DNA of 42,469 nucleotides from Paracoccaceae bacterium (GTDB lineage Bacteria; Pseudomonadota; Alphaproteobacteria; Rhodobacterales; Rhodobacteraceae): NCBI GenBank assembly GCA_028150825.1, contig JAOGIM010000013.1, positions 1 to 42,469 of the forward strand, read 5' to 3'. Shown piece by piece: positions 7,224 to 16,807 of this stretch (position 1 is its first letter; each line of letters starts with the position of its first letter). The notes under the pieces were generated by a model. It saw only the letters and a program-made list of their open reading frames with translations, ran no database searches and was not told where the DNA came from. The position numbers and the translations under genes were made by a program.

Positions 7224-8530
7224 CTTTGGACGCCCGTGCAATTATCACCAAGATTAAACACGGCGACACACCTTCGGCAGAGGAATTAAACTGGTTTGTA
7301 AAGGGCTTGGCAGATCACTCGGTCAGTGATGCACAAGCCGCAGCATTTGCAATGGCAGTATGCCTCAATGGAATGGATCAAAACGGCATCGTGTCCTTTA
7401 CGACAGCCATGCGCGACAGTGGAGATATAGCTGTTTGGAAAACTGACAAACCAATATTAGACAAGCACTCTACAGGCGGCGTTGGTGACTGTGTTTCTAT
7501 TATATTGGCCCCTCTTTTGGCGTCAGTCGACATATGCGTGCCAATGATTTCGGGCCGTGGGCTTGGCCATACCGGGGGAACGCTTGATAAATTAGAAGCT
7601 ATCCCCGGCCTAAGAGTTCTTTTAAATAAAGATGAGCTTCAAAAGTTAGTCGATAATGTAGGATGCGCAATCGTTAGTGCGAACTCTAATATTGCCCCAG
7701 CGGACAAACGTTTATATGCGATCCGAGATGTGACAGCAACAGTTGATTGTCTTGAGCTGATAACAGCCTCTATCTTATCAAAAAAACTTGCCGCCGGGTT
7801 GGACGGTCTCATACTCGACGTAAAATGCGGAACCGGGGCATTTATGAAATCCGCGTCCGAGGCCAAGGTTTTAGCATTAGCCCTTGTCAAAACGGCCAAT
7901 CTGACCGGATGTAAAACTCTAGCTCTGGTATCTGATATGAACGAGCCACTAGCCCCCTCAAGCGGCAATGCTGTCGAAATTAAAGATGTTATGGATGTGC
8001 TTGTTCATGCTAAGCCCGGCCGGCTAAAAGACCTAAGTCTTCGTCTGGGCGCAGAGCTTATGAAAAAAAATGGCCTTTGTGATACGGTTGAGGGTGGCCT
8101 GGTTACATTGAATAAACAGCTTGAGAAGGGCCATGCTGTAGAAACATTTTCCAAAATGATATCTGCCATGGGAGGACCAACTGGTTTTGTCCAAGATTGG
8201 TCACGGTATTTACCTGAGGCACCTGTAATTGTGGAGGTTTTTGCCCGTAATGAGGGCTATATTTCAGGCTGGGACAGCGAAGCACTTGGATTGTGCACTG
8301 TTAACCTTGGTGGCGGACGGCGCGTAGAAACAGATAAGATAAATCCTGCTGTTGGGTTAAGCGACATTGCAGCGATCGGAACACGGATAGATAAGAGTAA
8401 ACCGATTGCACGCATTCATGCTGCACGTATCGAAGAAGCAAACCGAGCCACCAAACAGGTTTTGGGTGCGATGAAGATATCAGATAAACTGCCTTCAAAG
8501 GGTAGCCTCATCATCGAAAAAATCCAATAA
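7220..8530 (+). CDS. deoA: Thymidine phosphorylase
   Basis: The 436-residue enzyme splits thymidine (and other pyrimidine deoxynucleosides) with phosphate to the base and deoxyribose-1-phosphate. The signature SGRGLGHTGGTLDKLE is intact at about residues 110-125, preceded by the phosphate-binding KHSTGGVGD. The alpha-domain start, the central domain and the C-terminal alpha/beta domain are present, and the length matches the dimeric bacterial family. Start overlaps cdd by 4 bases and stop overlaps deoB by one, indicating one coupled transcript. Confidence 0.95.
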   Translation: MTLDARAIITKIKHGDTPSAEELNWFVKGLADHSVSDAQAAAFAMAVCLNGMDQNGIVSFTTAMRDSGDIAVWKTDKPILDKHSTGGVGDCVSIILAPLLASVDICVPMISGRGLGHTGGTLDKLEAIPGLRVLLNKDELQKLVDNVGCAIVSANSNIAPADKRLYAIRDVTATVDCLELITASILSKKLAAGLDGLILDVKCGTGAFMKSASEAKVLALALVKTANLTGCKTLALVSDMNEPLAPSSGNAVEIKDVMDVLVHAKPGRLKDLSLRLGAELMKKNGLCDTVEGGLVTLNKQLEKGHAVETFSKMISAMGGPTGFVQDWSRYLPEAPVIVEVFARNEGYISGWDSEALGLCTVNLGGGRRVETDKINPAVGLSDIAAIGTRIDKSKPIARIHAARIEEANRATKQVLGAMKISDKLPSKGSLIIEKIQ

Positions 8531-9744
8531 TGGCAAGGGTTTTTCTGGTCGTGATGGATTCAGTTGGCATCGGCGGAGCGCCCGATGCAGGAACCTATTT
8601 TAACGATGGGGTTCCCGATACAGGTTCGAATACTTTACTTCATATTGCGCGCGCTTGCGCCAATGGACTAGCAAATAATAGTCGCCAGGGGCCCCTTAAA
8701 TTGCCCAACCTGACAAAACTTGGGATCGGAGCAGCCCTCAATCTGGCCTGTCAAGAATACGCTCCAAATTTGGATGCAGCACCAGAAGGTACTTGGGGCA
8801 GCGCACAAGAAACATCCCGCGGCAAAGATACGCCATCTGGCCACTGGGAACTTGCCGGCCTTCCAGTTGATTGGGACTGGCATTATTTTCCAGAAATTGA
8901 TCCACCATTTTCAGATGAATTAAGGAAACTGTTTTGTGATGCAAGCGATAGCCCCCAAATTTTAGGAAATTGCCATGCATCAGGCACCGAGATCATCAGC
9001 GCATTAGGTGAGCAGCATTGCCAAACCGGATGGCCAATTTTTTACACCTCAGCTGATAGCGTGGTGCAAATCGCCGCGCACGAGGAAACATTTGGTCTAA
9101 GAAAACTGCTCACTATTTGTGAAGTATTATCGCCCTCATTACATAAAATGGGCGTAGGTCGTGTGATTGCCCGTCCGTTTCTTGGGCAGAGAAAAACTGG
9201 CTTTTACCGAACAGAAAATCGCCGCGACTATGCGATTTTGCCACCCAAAGCCGTTCTTACCAATTGGGTTCAGCAAGCTGGGAACCCAGTGGTCGCAATA
9301 GGAAAAATTGGAGATATCTTTTCAATGCAGGGCATTGACCTGGTGCTTAAGGGAACAGACAAATCACTTATGGCCCATTTATCCAACCAAGTATCCCTAG
9401 CGCCAGAAGGTAGTTTTATTTTTGCCAATTTCGTAGAATTTGATAGCTGCTATGGTCACCGGCGGGATGTGGCGGGATATGCTTGTGCTCTCGAATGGTT
9501 CGACAAAGAAATTGGCCTAATTTTGCCAAAATTAAAGGCTAATGATCTCATGATTTTAACTGCAGATCATGGAAATGATCCCACTTGGGTTGGAACTGGA
9601 CACACGCGAGAGCGTGTCCCAGTCTTATGCGCTGGCTTAGGGCTAGGCCAATTAGGCCAAATACAGTTTCAAGATGTTGCCAATCTGGTTCTAAATCAAC
9701 TAGGTCTAGAGCACCCCAATTCGAAAGGTCGCTACAGTGAATAA
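8530..9744 (+). CDS. deoB: Phosphopentomutase
   Basis: The 404-residue enzyme interconverts (deoxy)ribose-1-phosphate and -5-phosphate, connecting nucleoside breakdown to the pentose pathway. It belongs to the alkaline-phosphatase superfamily and shows the metal and phosphoryl-acceptor motifs: VMDSVGIGGAPDA at the N-terminus, DTGSNTL with the acceptor Thr region, SGHWE, SCYGHRRDV and the late LTADHGNDPTWVGTGHTRE. Length is normal. It starts inside the deoA stop (TAATG) and overlaps add by 8 bases. No deoC is in the window. Confidence 0.95.
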   Translation: MARVFLVVMDSVGIGGAPDAGTYFNDGVPDTGSNTLLHIARACANGLANNSRQGPLKLPNLTKLGIGAALNLACQEYAPNLDAAPEGTWGSAQETSRGKDTPSGHWELAGLPVDWDWHYFPEIDPPFSDELRKLFCDASDSPQILGNCHASGTEIISALGEQHCQTGWPIFYTSADSVVQIAAHEETFGLRKLLTICEVLSPSLHKMGVGRVIARPFLGQRKTGFYRTENRRDYAILPPKAVLTNWVQQAGNPVVAIGKIGDIFSMQGIDLVLKGTDKSLMAHLSNQVSLAPEGSFIFANFVEFDSCYGHRRDVAGYACALEWFDKEIGLILPKLKANDLMILTADHGNDPTWVGTGHTRERVPVLCAGLGLGQLGQIQFQDVANLVLNQLGLEHPNSKGRYSE

Positions 9745-10723
9745 AATTAACGACCCTAAAATCGAATTACATTTGCATCTAGAAGGAGGTGCGCCTCCCA
9801 GTCTTATCCATCAGATGTCCAAGGAAAAAAATATCGATATCAGTGGTATATTTACGAAAGACGGTCACTACTTTTTTCGCGATTTCACACATTTTCTCTC
9901 AGTTTACGAAGCAGCCACAAGTGTTCTGACCAGTTCTGATGACTTTTACCGGCTGACGAAGGCAGTTTTGGAGCAAAGTGCCCAGAATGGTGTGATCTAT
10001 ACAGAGACCTTTTTGTCACCCGATTTCTGTGGTGGTGCAGATGTAATTGCATGGCACGATTACCTGGCTGCAATTAAAGAGGCGGCCACAGAAGCTGAGA
10101 AAGAATGGGGTGTCACGATGCGGGGGATTGTCACTTGTATACGCCATTTTGGTCCAGATAAAGCCAGAAGTGTAGCATTCTGCGCCGCTGAAACCGCTGG
10201 TGATTTCATAAGGGGCTTTGGAATGGGCGGCGCCGAAACTGTCGGTACTCAGGGTGATTATGCCTATAGCTTTAATTTGGCACGCGAAGCAGGTCTAAGG
10301 CTCACGACCCACGCAGGCGAATGGGGCGGGGCAGAAAGTGTCAGACAGGCGATTAATGATCTTAAAGTAGAGCGCCTTGGGCATGGTATTCAAGTGATTG
10401 AAGACCATTCACTTGTACAAGAAGTCATTGAACGCGGCATAACTCTGGAAGTTTGTCCAGGCTCAAACGTTGCTCTTTCTATTTTTCCAAATGTAAAATC
10501 ACACCCTATTGCAGAATTAAGAGAAATGGGTGTGAAAGTTACTGTGTCGACCGACGATCCACCATTTTTTCATACCACAATGCGCCAAGAATATGCGCTC
10601 TTGGCAAACGCTTTTAAATGGAAAGACAAAGATTTTCAAGAGCTTAACAAAAATGCGGTGGACGCCGCCTTTTGCGATGATGAAACCAAAGTAAGACTTT
10701 TAAAAGAATTGGATACAGAATGA
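9737..10723 (+). CDS. add: Adenosine deaminase
   Basis: The 328-residue TIM-barrel zinc enzyme converts (deoxy)adenosine to (deoxy)inosine. The metal site is complete: ELHLHLEG (HxH), TTHAGE (His and catalytic Glu), LGHGI (His) and STDDPPFF (Asp-Asp). Start is a GTG at 9737 inside the deoB end, immediately reading into the conserved [11 protein letters not shown]; no other start is possible without losing the HxH. The stop overlaps upp by 4 bases. The adenine deaminase subfamily shares these motifs, so base versus nucleoside specificity is judged from the operon. Confidence 0.9.
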   Translation: MNKINDPKIELHLHLEGGAPPSLIHQMSKEKNIDISGIFTKDGHYFFRDFTHFLSVYEAATSVLTSSDDFYRLTKAVLEQSAQNGVIYTETFLSPDFCGGADVIAWHDYLAAIKEAATEAEKEWGVTMRGIVTCIRHFGPDKARSVAFCAAETAGDFIRGFGMGGAETVGTQGDYAYSFNLAREAGLRLTTHAGEWGGAESVRQAINDLKVERLGHGIQVIEDHSLVQEVIERGITLEVCPGSNVALSIFPNVKSHPIAELREMGVKVTVSTDDPPFFHTTMRQEYALLANAFKWKDKDFQELNKNAVDAAFCDDETKVRLLKELDTE

Positions 10724-11352
10724 GTGAACATCTGACCGTTGTAACACACCCTCTTGTGCAACATAAATTAAGCTTGATGCGGGATAAATCTGCATCAACT
10801 CCGCTTTTTCGACAATTATTAAGAGAAATTAGCCAGTTGCTTGCTTATGAAATCACGCGCGAGCTACCGCTGACGCGCAAAACTATTGCAACACCAATAG
10901 AAGAAATGCAGGCTCCTGTCCTGGACGGCAAAAAACTCGCGTTGATCTCTATTCTTCGGGCCGGAAACGGGTTGTTAGATGGCGTTTTAGAATTGATTCC
11001 AGGGGCGCGAGTTGGTTTCGTTGGACTTTACCGAGATGAAGAGACATTACAACCCATACAATACTATTTCAAGGTTCCCCATGGGCTGAAAGATCGGCTT
11101 GTGATTGCAGTAGATCCAATGTTGGCAACTGGAAATTCATCTGCGGCAGCTGTCAAACTATTGAAGGATGCAGGTGCCTCAAATATTCGCTTTATGTGTC
11201 TCCTAGCGGCACCTGAAGGCATTGTGCGGATGAAAGAGGCCCACCCTGATGTTCCGATAGTTACAGCCTCAGTTGATAGCCATCTCAACGAAAAAGGATA
11301 TATTGTGCCTGGTCTGGGAGATGCCGGAGATCGCATGTTTGGCACTAAATAG
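10720..11352 (+). CDS. upp: Uracil phosphoribosyltransferase
   Basis: The 210-residue enzyme makes UMP from uracil and PRPP. The PRPP-binding loop [15 protein letters not shown] is present, as are the early [14 protein letters not shown] segment and the C-terminal uracil-binding stretch [16 protein letters not shown] typical of UPRTases. Length is standard. It is the last gene of the operon, coupled to add by ATGA. It would recycle uracil released from the pyrimidine nucleosides handled by cdd and the phosphorylase. Confidence 0.95.
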   Translation: MSEHLTVVTHPLVQHKLSLMRDKSASTPLFRQLLREISQLLAYEITRELPLTRKTIATPIEEMQAPVLDGKKLALISILRAGNGLLDGVLELIPGARVGFVGLYRDEETLQPIQYYFKVPHGLKDRLVIAVDPMLATGNSSAAAVKLLKDAGASNIRFMCLLAAPEGIVRMKEAHPDVPIVTASVDSHLNEKGYIVPGLGDAGDRMFGTK

Positions 11353-11698
11353 GCTAAACAAAAGAACTCAAAAAGCAATCTTAAGATCTAAGTTGCAACG
11401 TTTGGGAACTCAGGTGGTGCAACCAGAACAAGTATTCTTTTGCCAAAACTGATTTCCCGGAGTTAAAACTAAATTCTAATCTCCAGTAAATACTTTGAGG
11501 TCGTTTTTGCTACCCATTTTGGAAACCAGCAAACCATGAAACAGGCATTGTCAGCGATCAAAAGGTAGGCTTTGGGATGCCTTTTTGATTAACCCTAAAT
11601 GATTATTTGCTTCTCCCGTAATGCTAAAGAGGTGCACGAGCCAAACCTATATAGCTCAAACTAAAACAATTTTTACTTTTCCAGAACTGACTGATATT
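11353..11698. other. Gap between convergent upp and aldo/keto reductase genes
   Basis: 346 bases without a gene. Apart from the weak hairpin at 11560-11588 I see no coding remnant, repeat or RNA gene. Both flanking genes end here, so only terminators are expected. Confidence 0.5.
11560..11588 (+). terminator. Weak terminator candidate after upp
   Basis: AAAAGG...AGGC then an eight-base loop and GCCTTTTT form a short hairpin followed by a T-run. The GC part of the stem is only AGGC/GCCT, and it lies about 210 bases after the upp stop, so it is tentative. Confidence 0.35.
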
Positions 11699-12745
11699 CT
11701 AATAGGGCATAGGATGCGCTTTGTGGACTTTGGCAATATCATCAAGACATTCATCGCTTAACTCGACATCTGTCGTTTTGACAATATGCTCAAGCTGTTC
11801 GTGACGCGTTGCCCCAAAAATTGCAGAACACATAAAAGGTCTGGTAAGGCACCATGCAAGTGACATATGCACAATATCAACGCCATGTTTGGCGGCAATT
11901 TCCAAATATGCTTCAACCGCGGACCAAACGCGGTTCGTAGCGCGACCACCCAAATCTGAGGAAATTGATTTGCGCGATCCTTTGGGAATAACATTGTTTT
12001 GGTATTTTCCAGTTAACAATCCCGCAGCCAATGGTGAAAATGTAATCAAACCGACATCTTCGTACACGCTAAGTTCAGCGAGGTCTGTGTCGTACAGGCG
12101 ACATAAAAGTGAATACTCATTTTGAATTGTTGCAACGCGCGGCCAACCGTGATCTTCCGATAAACGCAGCCACTGCGCTGTGCCCCAAGCACTTTCATTA
12201 GACAGGCCAAAATGTCTTATATTCCCCTTATCCACTTGTTTTTGAAGTACTTCTAAACAATCCTCCATATTGGCGAGTGTGTTGGTTTTATTCTGGCAAG
12301 TTGGACTATAATTCCAGTTTTTGCGAAACATATATGATCCGCGATTCGGCCAATGAAACTGATAAAGATCAATATAGTCGGTTTGTAGTCGGCGCAAATT
12401 GCCTTCAATCGTCTCTGCAATTGTCTTTGAGGATATTGGAGCACCATCACGCACATGTTTAAGACCTTCGCCAGAATGTTTTGTGGCTAGCACATAGTCG
12501 CCCCGTCGCGATTTATTTTTAGCGTTCCAAGTCCCAAGAATTTTCTCTGTCCGCCCAATTGTTTCTTTTGAAATGGGGTTAACGGGATACATTTCTGCCG
12601 TATCGACAAAATTTATACCACTCTCAAGTGCACAATCCATTTGAGCGTGGCCTTCGCTCTCTGAGGTTTGAGACCCAAATGTCATTGTCCCAAGACAAAG
12701 TTCGGAAACCATGACGCCAGTGCGCCCCATCGGATTCATTTTCAT
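11699..12745 (-). CDS. Aldo/keto reductase, Tas-like
   Basis: The 348-residue protein is an NADP(H)-dependent aldo/keto reductase of the Tas type. The catalytic tetrad is visible: Asp and Tyr in NFVDTAEMYP, Lys in LATKHSG and His in YQFHWP. The family's NPISKETIGRTE, GLSNESAWG, QNEYSLLCR and SPLAAGLLTGKY segments follow in order around the TIM barrel, and the C-terminus carries the cofactor-binding AIFGATRHEQL. AGGAAG precedes the ATG at 12745. Native substrate unknown. It stands alone, divergent from the SOS-boxed gene. Confidence 0.88.
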   Translation of the reverse strand: MKMNPMGRTGVMVSELCLGTMTFGSQTSESEGHAQMDCALESGINFVDTAEMYPVNPISKETIGRTEKILGTWNAKNKSRRGDYVLATKHSGEGLKHVRDGAPISSKTIAETIEGNLRRLQTDYIDLYQFHWPNRGSYMFRKNWNYSPTCQNKTNTLANMEDCLEVLQKQVDKGNIRHFGLSNESAWGTAQWLRLSEDHGWPRVATIQNEYSLLCRLYDTDLAELSVYEDVGLITFSPLAAGLLTGKYQNNVIPKGSRKSISSDLGGRATNRVWSAVEAYLEIAAKHGVDIVHMSLAWCLTRPFMCSAIFGATRHEQLEHIVKTTDVELSDECLDDIAKVHKAHPMPY

Positions 12746-13040
12746 TTTTGTTCTTCCTGTTTAAGGCTCTCTGGTCGCGATCATGTCACTGCAGATATCA
12801 AATTCAGTTTATGGTTTATCGATTGCAAATTAATAACATTAGCCTACAATCAGGCGTTTAACTTTTTTCTAGACGACATTCTGTCGGACGCGGAACAGTA
12901 GCTTAGTCAGTCAAAACTTTTAGATGGTTTTCCAAGAACTGCTATTGTACCTCAATGTTAGAGACCGTTACTGCAAAATTTGCAAGAGACCTAATTGCCT
13001 TTCATGAAGAATAAAAAACAACTTAATTTGCCAAAACATA

Positions 13041-13068
13041 TTGCGAACAAAACATGAACATGCATAAT
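13041..13068 (+). promoter_or_regulatory. Candidate promoter of the ImuA-like gene
   Basis: TTGCGA (13041-13046) and CATAAT (13063-13068) are separated by 16 bases. The SOS box sits in the spacer, the position for repression by occlusion. The -10 ends only 7 bases before the ATG at 13076, so the message would be nearly leaderless, which fits the lack of a ribosome binding site. Sequence-only prediction. Confidence 0.45.
13045..13059 (+). promoter_or_regulatory. Alphaproteobacterial SOS box (LexA operator)
   Basis: GAACAAAACATGAAC is an exact GAAC-N7-GAAC direct repeat, the operator known for alphaproteobacterial LexA (GTTC-N7-GTTC on the other strand). It lies 16 bases before the start codon of an ImuA/RecA-like gene, the kind of gene LexA controls. 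Confidence 0.75.
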
Positions 13069-13075
13069 TGAAACT

Positions 13076-13672
13076 ATGCAGATTATTTTAGATAAACTTC
13101 ACCAAAGTTTAACCCACAACCATATTATGCTTTTGGAAGGCATCGCTCTTAAACAGGGACGGTTACACGAATGTGCAGGCCGCGCACGGCGCAGCTTTGC
13201 ACTTATGCTTGCAGCGCGCACAAAGGGCCCCGTGATTTGGATATCCCCATCGTACATTCTAGATCAGCTCAATCCAACGGGTATGCGACGCTTTGTTGAT
13301 CCAGGTAGATTTGTCTTTGCCACAACACAACGGAAAGAAGACATTCTTTGGTCTATGGAGGAAGCATTGCGAAGTGCATCAGTACCTCTGGTGATTGCTG
13401 ATTTGCAATATTTTCCATCCCTTACGTCAGTACGCCGTCTGCACCTTGCTGCTGAAACCAGAGGCACATTTTCCCCTTCTGCACCGATAGGGCTCTTGCT
13501 CACCCCGGATGAGGGAGGGGCGCAGGGCGTTGAAACACGCTGGAAGCTTCAACCTAACACAAAAAATAGCCATCTTAGTTGGTCTTTATCCAGAACAAAG
13601 GCGCGTCAAGCCCCACCTGCAACATGGCAAATAGTTCAAACAGAAAAAATTCCTTTTCAAATAGCTACCTAA
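13076..13672 (+). CDS. ImuA-like SOS protein
   Basis: The 198-residue protein resembles ImuA, the RecA-related accessory factor of the ImuA-ImuB-DnaE2 translesion mutasome. The order of segments fits: GRLHECAG (about 28), GPVIWISPSYILD (about 51), WSMEEALRSASVPLVIADL (about 94-112) and TSVRRLHLAAETRG (about 123-136). There is no Walker A motif, as usual for ImuA. It is shorter than typical ImuA (about 230) and no imuB or dnaE2 follows; an MFS gene does. The SOS box directly upstream supports DNA-damage control. A stand-alone ImuA/SulA-like protein with its own role is the alternative. Confidence 0.65.
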   Translation: MQIILDKLHQSLTHNHIMLLEGIALKQGRLHECAGRARRSFALMLAARTKGPVIWISPSYILDQLNPTGMRRFVDPGRFVFATTQRKEDILWSMEEALRSASVPLVIADLQYFPSLTSVRRLHLAAETRGTFSPSAPIGLLLTPDEGGAQGVETRWKLQPNTKNSHLSWSLSRTKARQAPPATWQIVQTEKIPFQIAT

Positions 13673-13748
13673 ATTTAAAAACACAAAATCGCTATATATT
13701 GTCAAAAACTGACTTGCAGCCTAAAAGTCAAGCTTTAATAAAGCACCT

Positions 13749-14975
13749 ATGCGATTACTTATATCCTTTGCTGCACTTTTCATTTCTGTTATCCTGCTAC
13801 AGCTTTCAAACGGCGGCATCGGACCGCTAGATGCACTATCCGGGTTTCAGCTAGACTTCACAACAGAGCAAATTGGTCTACTTGGATCTGCCCACTTTGT
13901 TGGGTTTTTTATCGGCTGTTGGTGGGCCCCTCGTCTCATGGGATCGGTTGGTCATTCACGCGCATTTACCGCTTTTGCAGCAACAGGCGCCATTGGCATT
14001 CTTGCTCATATGCTGATTATAGACCCCTATATTTGGGCAATTTTGCGGGTGGCTTCGGGGCTTTGTATTGCTGGTTGTTATACTGTTGTCGAAGCATGGC
14101 TACAAGCAAAGGTCACAAACGAAAACCGAGGTCGGGCTATGGGTATTTATCGCGTGGTCGATATGGGCGGTTCTTTAGCTGCTCAATTACTGATCGGCTT
14201 TTTATCACCCGCCAGCTATGTTTCATATAATATTCTAGCGTTAATTTGCTGTGCCACGCTGATCCCAATCACATTGACCAAAGTGACACAACCCAAAATA
14301 CCAACTGCTCCAAGATTACGCCCGATGCTGGCTATAACGAGATCACCATTGGCTGCGGCAGGTGTCGTAGTTGCGGCCCTTTCGAGCGCATCTTTTCGAA
14401 TGGTTGGCCCAATTTATGGTATAGAAGTTGGCCTTAAAATTGATCAGATTTCGTATTTTCTAGCAGCCTTCGTCCTTGGTGGAGCCTTGTCCCAATATCC
14501 AGTCGGCTGGCTTGCAGATAAATATGACCGACGCTGGGTTTTAATCTGGCTTTCTGCAGCGGCTATTGCAAGCTGTTTTATCACTGCCTTTATACCGCCT
14601 ATAAACAATACCATTATTCTCATAAATGCAGGATTTTTTGGACTGACAACTTTCCCAATTTTCTCCGTCGCAGCGGCACATGCCCATGACTTTGCCGAGA
14701 CGGATGAAAGAGTTGAGCTTTCCGCAGCTCTTATGTTCTTTTTTGCCTGCGGTGCAATCGCTGCGCCTTATCTGGCCTCAAAACTGATCGAAGCTTTTGG
14801 ACCCTCAGCATTGTTCATGATGGTCGCAGCTGGCCACGCAGTCCTAGTAGTTTTTGGGATCTCCCGTATGAGAGTCCGCCCAACGGTAACCAAACGCACA
14901 ACCTATATCTATGCTCCCCGAACTAGCTTTACGATTGGACGCTTGCTTGGACGTACCCGAGATTTCAAAGACTAG
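13749..14975 (+). CDS. MFS transporter (YcaD-like)
   Basis: The 408-residue integral membrane protein has about twelve hydrophobic segments and the major facilitator layout: an N-terminal half with GLLGSAHFVGFFIGCWWAPRL, a family segment ENRGRAMGIYRVVDMGG in the middle of the first half, and the second-half loop GWLADKYDRRWV, a classic MFS A-motif (GxLaDrxGRr). It resembles the YcaD branch of drug or sugar efflux-type carriers; substrate cannot be told. The ATG at 13749 lies 76 bases after the ImuA-like gene, so shared transcription is possible but not shown. Confidence 0.85.
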   Translation: MRLLISFAALFISVILLQLSNGGIGPLDALSGFQLDFTTEQIGLLGSAHFVGFFIGCWWAPRLMGSVGHSRAFTAFAATGAIGILAHMLIIDPYIWAILRVASGLCIAGCYTVVEAWLQAKVTNENRGRAMGIYRVVDMGGSLAAQLLIGFLSPASYVSYNILALICCATLIPITLTKVTQPKIPTAPRLRPMLAITRSPLAAAGVVVAALSSASFRMVGPIYGIEVGLKIDQISYFLAAFVLGGALSQYPVGWLADKYDRRWVLIWLSAAAIASCFITAFIPPINNTIILINAGFFGLTTFPIFSVAAAHAHDFAETDERVELSAALMFFFACGAIAAPYLASKLIEAFGPSALFMMVAAGHAVLVVFGISRMRVRPTVTKRTTYIYAPRTSFTIGRLLGRTRDFKD

Positions 14976-15071
14976 CTAACTCTCAAAGAAATTGGGCTTT
15001 TCATGCGCGGCCCTTTCCACTGTCCAAAACATAGGCTAGAGGAATGTCACTCACTATTATAGGCAAGTCGA

Positions 15072-16784
15072 ATGACACGGCATCTTATTACATCTGCCAT
15101 TCCCTACATCAATGGGATTAAACACCTTGGAAATCTTGTCGGGAGCCAACTTCCTGCAGATCTATTTGCAAGATTTCAAAGAGCGCGCGGAAACGAAGTT
15201 TTATTTCTCTGCGCAACAGATGAACACGGAACACCAGCAGAACTTGCTGCGGCCAAAGCAGAACGACCCATAGCACAGTATTGCGCCGATATGCATGCAA
15301 CCCAGTCAAAAATTGCGGATGGGTTTCGCCTCTCTTTTGATCACTTTGGACGTTCTTCCAGTCCTCAGAATTACAAATTAACTCAGCACTTTGCAGGACG
15401 GTTAGCCACAGCTGGGTTAATCCATGAAGTCGCAGAAACACAAATTTATTCCCCAACCGATGGCCGTTATCTACCGGACCGCTATATCGAGGGAACATGC
15501 CCCAATTGCGGGTTTGAGGATGCGCGAGGGGATCAATGCGATAACTGCACAAAACAGTTAGATCCCACAGATCTCATGAATCCGCGATCAACCGTTTCTG
15601 GTGCCACTGATTTAGAAGAGCGCGAAACAAAACACCTTTATCTGGCACAGAGCCAGATGCGTGATCAATTACAAGACTGGATTGATAGTAAAGCCAATTG
15701 GCCAATTCTCACCACTTCAATCGCTAAGAAATGGCTGAATGATGGGGATGGCCTTCAAGACAGGGGGATCACTCGTGATCTAGACTGGGGCGTTCCAGTC
15801 AAGAATGGTGAAAATGACTGGCCTGGCATGGAGGATAAAGTCTTTTACGTTTGGTTTGATGCGCCAATTGAATATATCGCTTGCGCTCAAGAATGGGTGG
15901 ATGCCGGAAAGGGTAGCGACTGGCAAAGTTGGTGGCGTACTGACCAAGGCGCTAATGACGTTACCTACACACAGTTTATGGGCAAAGATAATGTGCCCTT
16001 CCATACCCTGTCATTCCCCGCCACCATCCTTGGCTCGGGCGAACCGTGGAAGCTGGTCGACTACATCAAATCCTTCAACTACCTCAACTATGACGGGGGA
16101 CAGTTCAGCACATCACGCGGGCGAGGTGTTTTTATGGATCAAGCACTTGAAATCCTACCCTCTGATTACTGGCGTTGGTGGCTTTTAAGCAATGCGCCCG
16201 AAAGCTCAGATGCAGAATTCACATGGGATCTATTTCAAGCAAATGTGAACAAAGATCTTGCCGATGTTCTTGGAAATTTTGTCAGCCGCGTGACAAAGTT
16301 CTGCCGATCAAAATTTGGCGAAACCGTCCCAGAGGCCGGTACTTGGGGAGATCAGGAAGCAGATCTGATAAAGGAATTAAACGCACGAATTCGAGCCTAT
16401 GAAGGCTTTATGGAAGCCATGGAAGTGCGTAAATCCGCAGCTGAGTTACGGATAATTTGGGGCGCTGGAAACGAATATTTGCAGGCAGCGGCGCCATGGT
16501 CGACTTTTAAAGAAAATCCCGATCAGGCTGCAGCACAAATACGCCTGGCATTAAACCTGATCCGCCTCTATGCCGTGTTGTCTTCTCCATTTATTCCAGA
16601 TGCAGCCCAAGACATCATGGACGCCATGAACGTCAGCGATGATACCTGGCCAAATGATGTTGAAAAAGCTCTTCAATCTCTGCCTGCTGGACATAGATTC
16701 CGCGTTCCCGACGTAACGTTCCGCAAGATTACAGATGACGAGCGTGATGAGTGGAAGGTCCGTTTTGAAGGTCAGCGGGATTAA
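15072..16784 (+). CDS. metG: Methionyl-tRNA synthetase
   Basis: The 570-residue class I synthetase charges tRNA-Met. The HIGH box is [11 protein letters not shown] near the N-terminus, the zinc knuckle is CPNCG...CDNC (about residues 145-160), and the KMSKS loop has the variant [10 protein letters not shown], the form used by one bacterial MetRS group. The helical anticodon-binding domain follows (about 390-530). There is no C-terminal EMAP-like dimerisation domain. The gene is convergent with the PhzF gene, with 23 bases between stops. Confidence 0.95.
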   Translation: MTRHLITSAIPYINGIKHLGNLVGSQLPADLFARFQRARGNEVLFLCATDEHGTPAELAAAKAERPIAQYCADMHATQSKIADGFRLSFDHFGRSSSPQNYKLTQHFAGRLATAGLIHEVAETQIYSPTDGRYLPDRYIEGTCPNCGFEDARGDQCDNCTKQLDPTDLMNPRSTVSGATDLEERETKHLYLAQSQMRDQLQDWIDSKANWPILTTSIAKKWLNDGDGLQDRGITRDLDWGVPVKNGENDWPGMEDKVFYVWFDAPIEYIACAQEWVDAGKGSDWQSWWRTDQGANDVTYTQFMGKDNVPFHTLSFPATILGSGEPWKLVDYIKSFNYLNYDGGQFSTSRGRGVFMDQALEILPSDYWRWWLLSNAPESSDAEFTWDLFQANVNKDLADVLGNFVSRVTKFCRSKFGETVPEAGTWGDQEADLIKELNARIRAYEGFMEAMEVRKSAAELRIIWGAGNEYLQAAAPWSTFKENPDQAAAQIRLALNLIRLYAVLSSPFIPDAAQDIMDAMNVSDDTWPNDVEKALQSLPAGHRFRVPDVTFRKITDDERDEWKVRFEGQRD

Positions 16785-16807
16785 GTATTTCGCCACGCCC
16801 CTGACCT

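Larger units (their letters stand above)
12746..13075. promoter_or_regulatory. Divergent intergenic region
   Basis: 330 bases between the aldo/keto reductase and the ImuA-like gene. The right end holds the SOS box and promoter listed separately. The left end must carry the reductase promoter, which I could not place. Positions 12818-12831 hold ATCGATTGCAAATT, a 14-mer also seen at 31335 and, inverted, near 36796. Confidence 0.45.
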
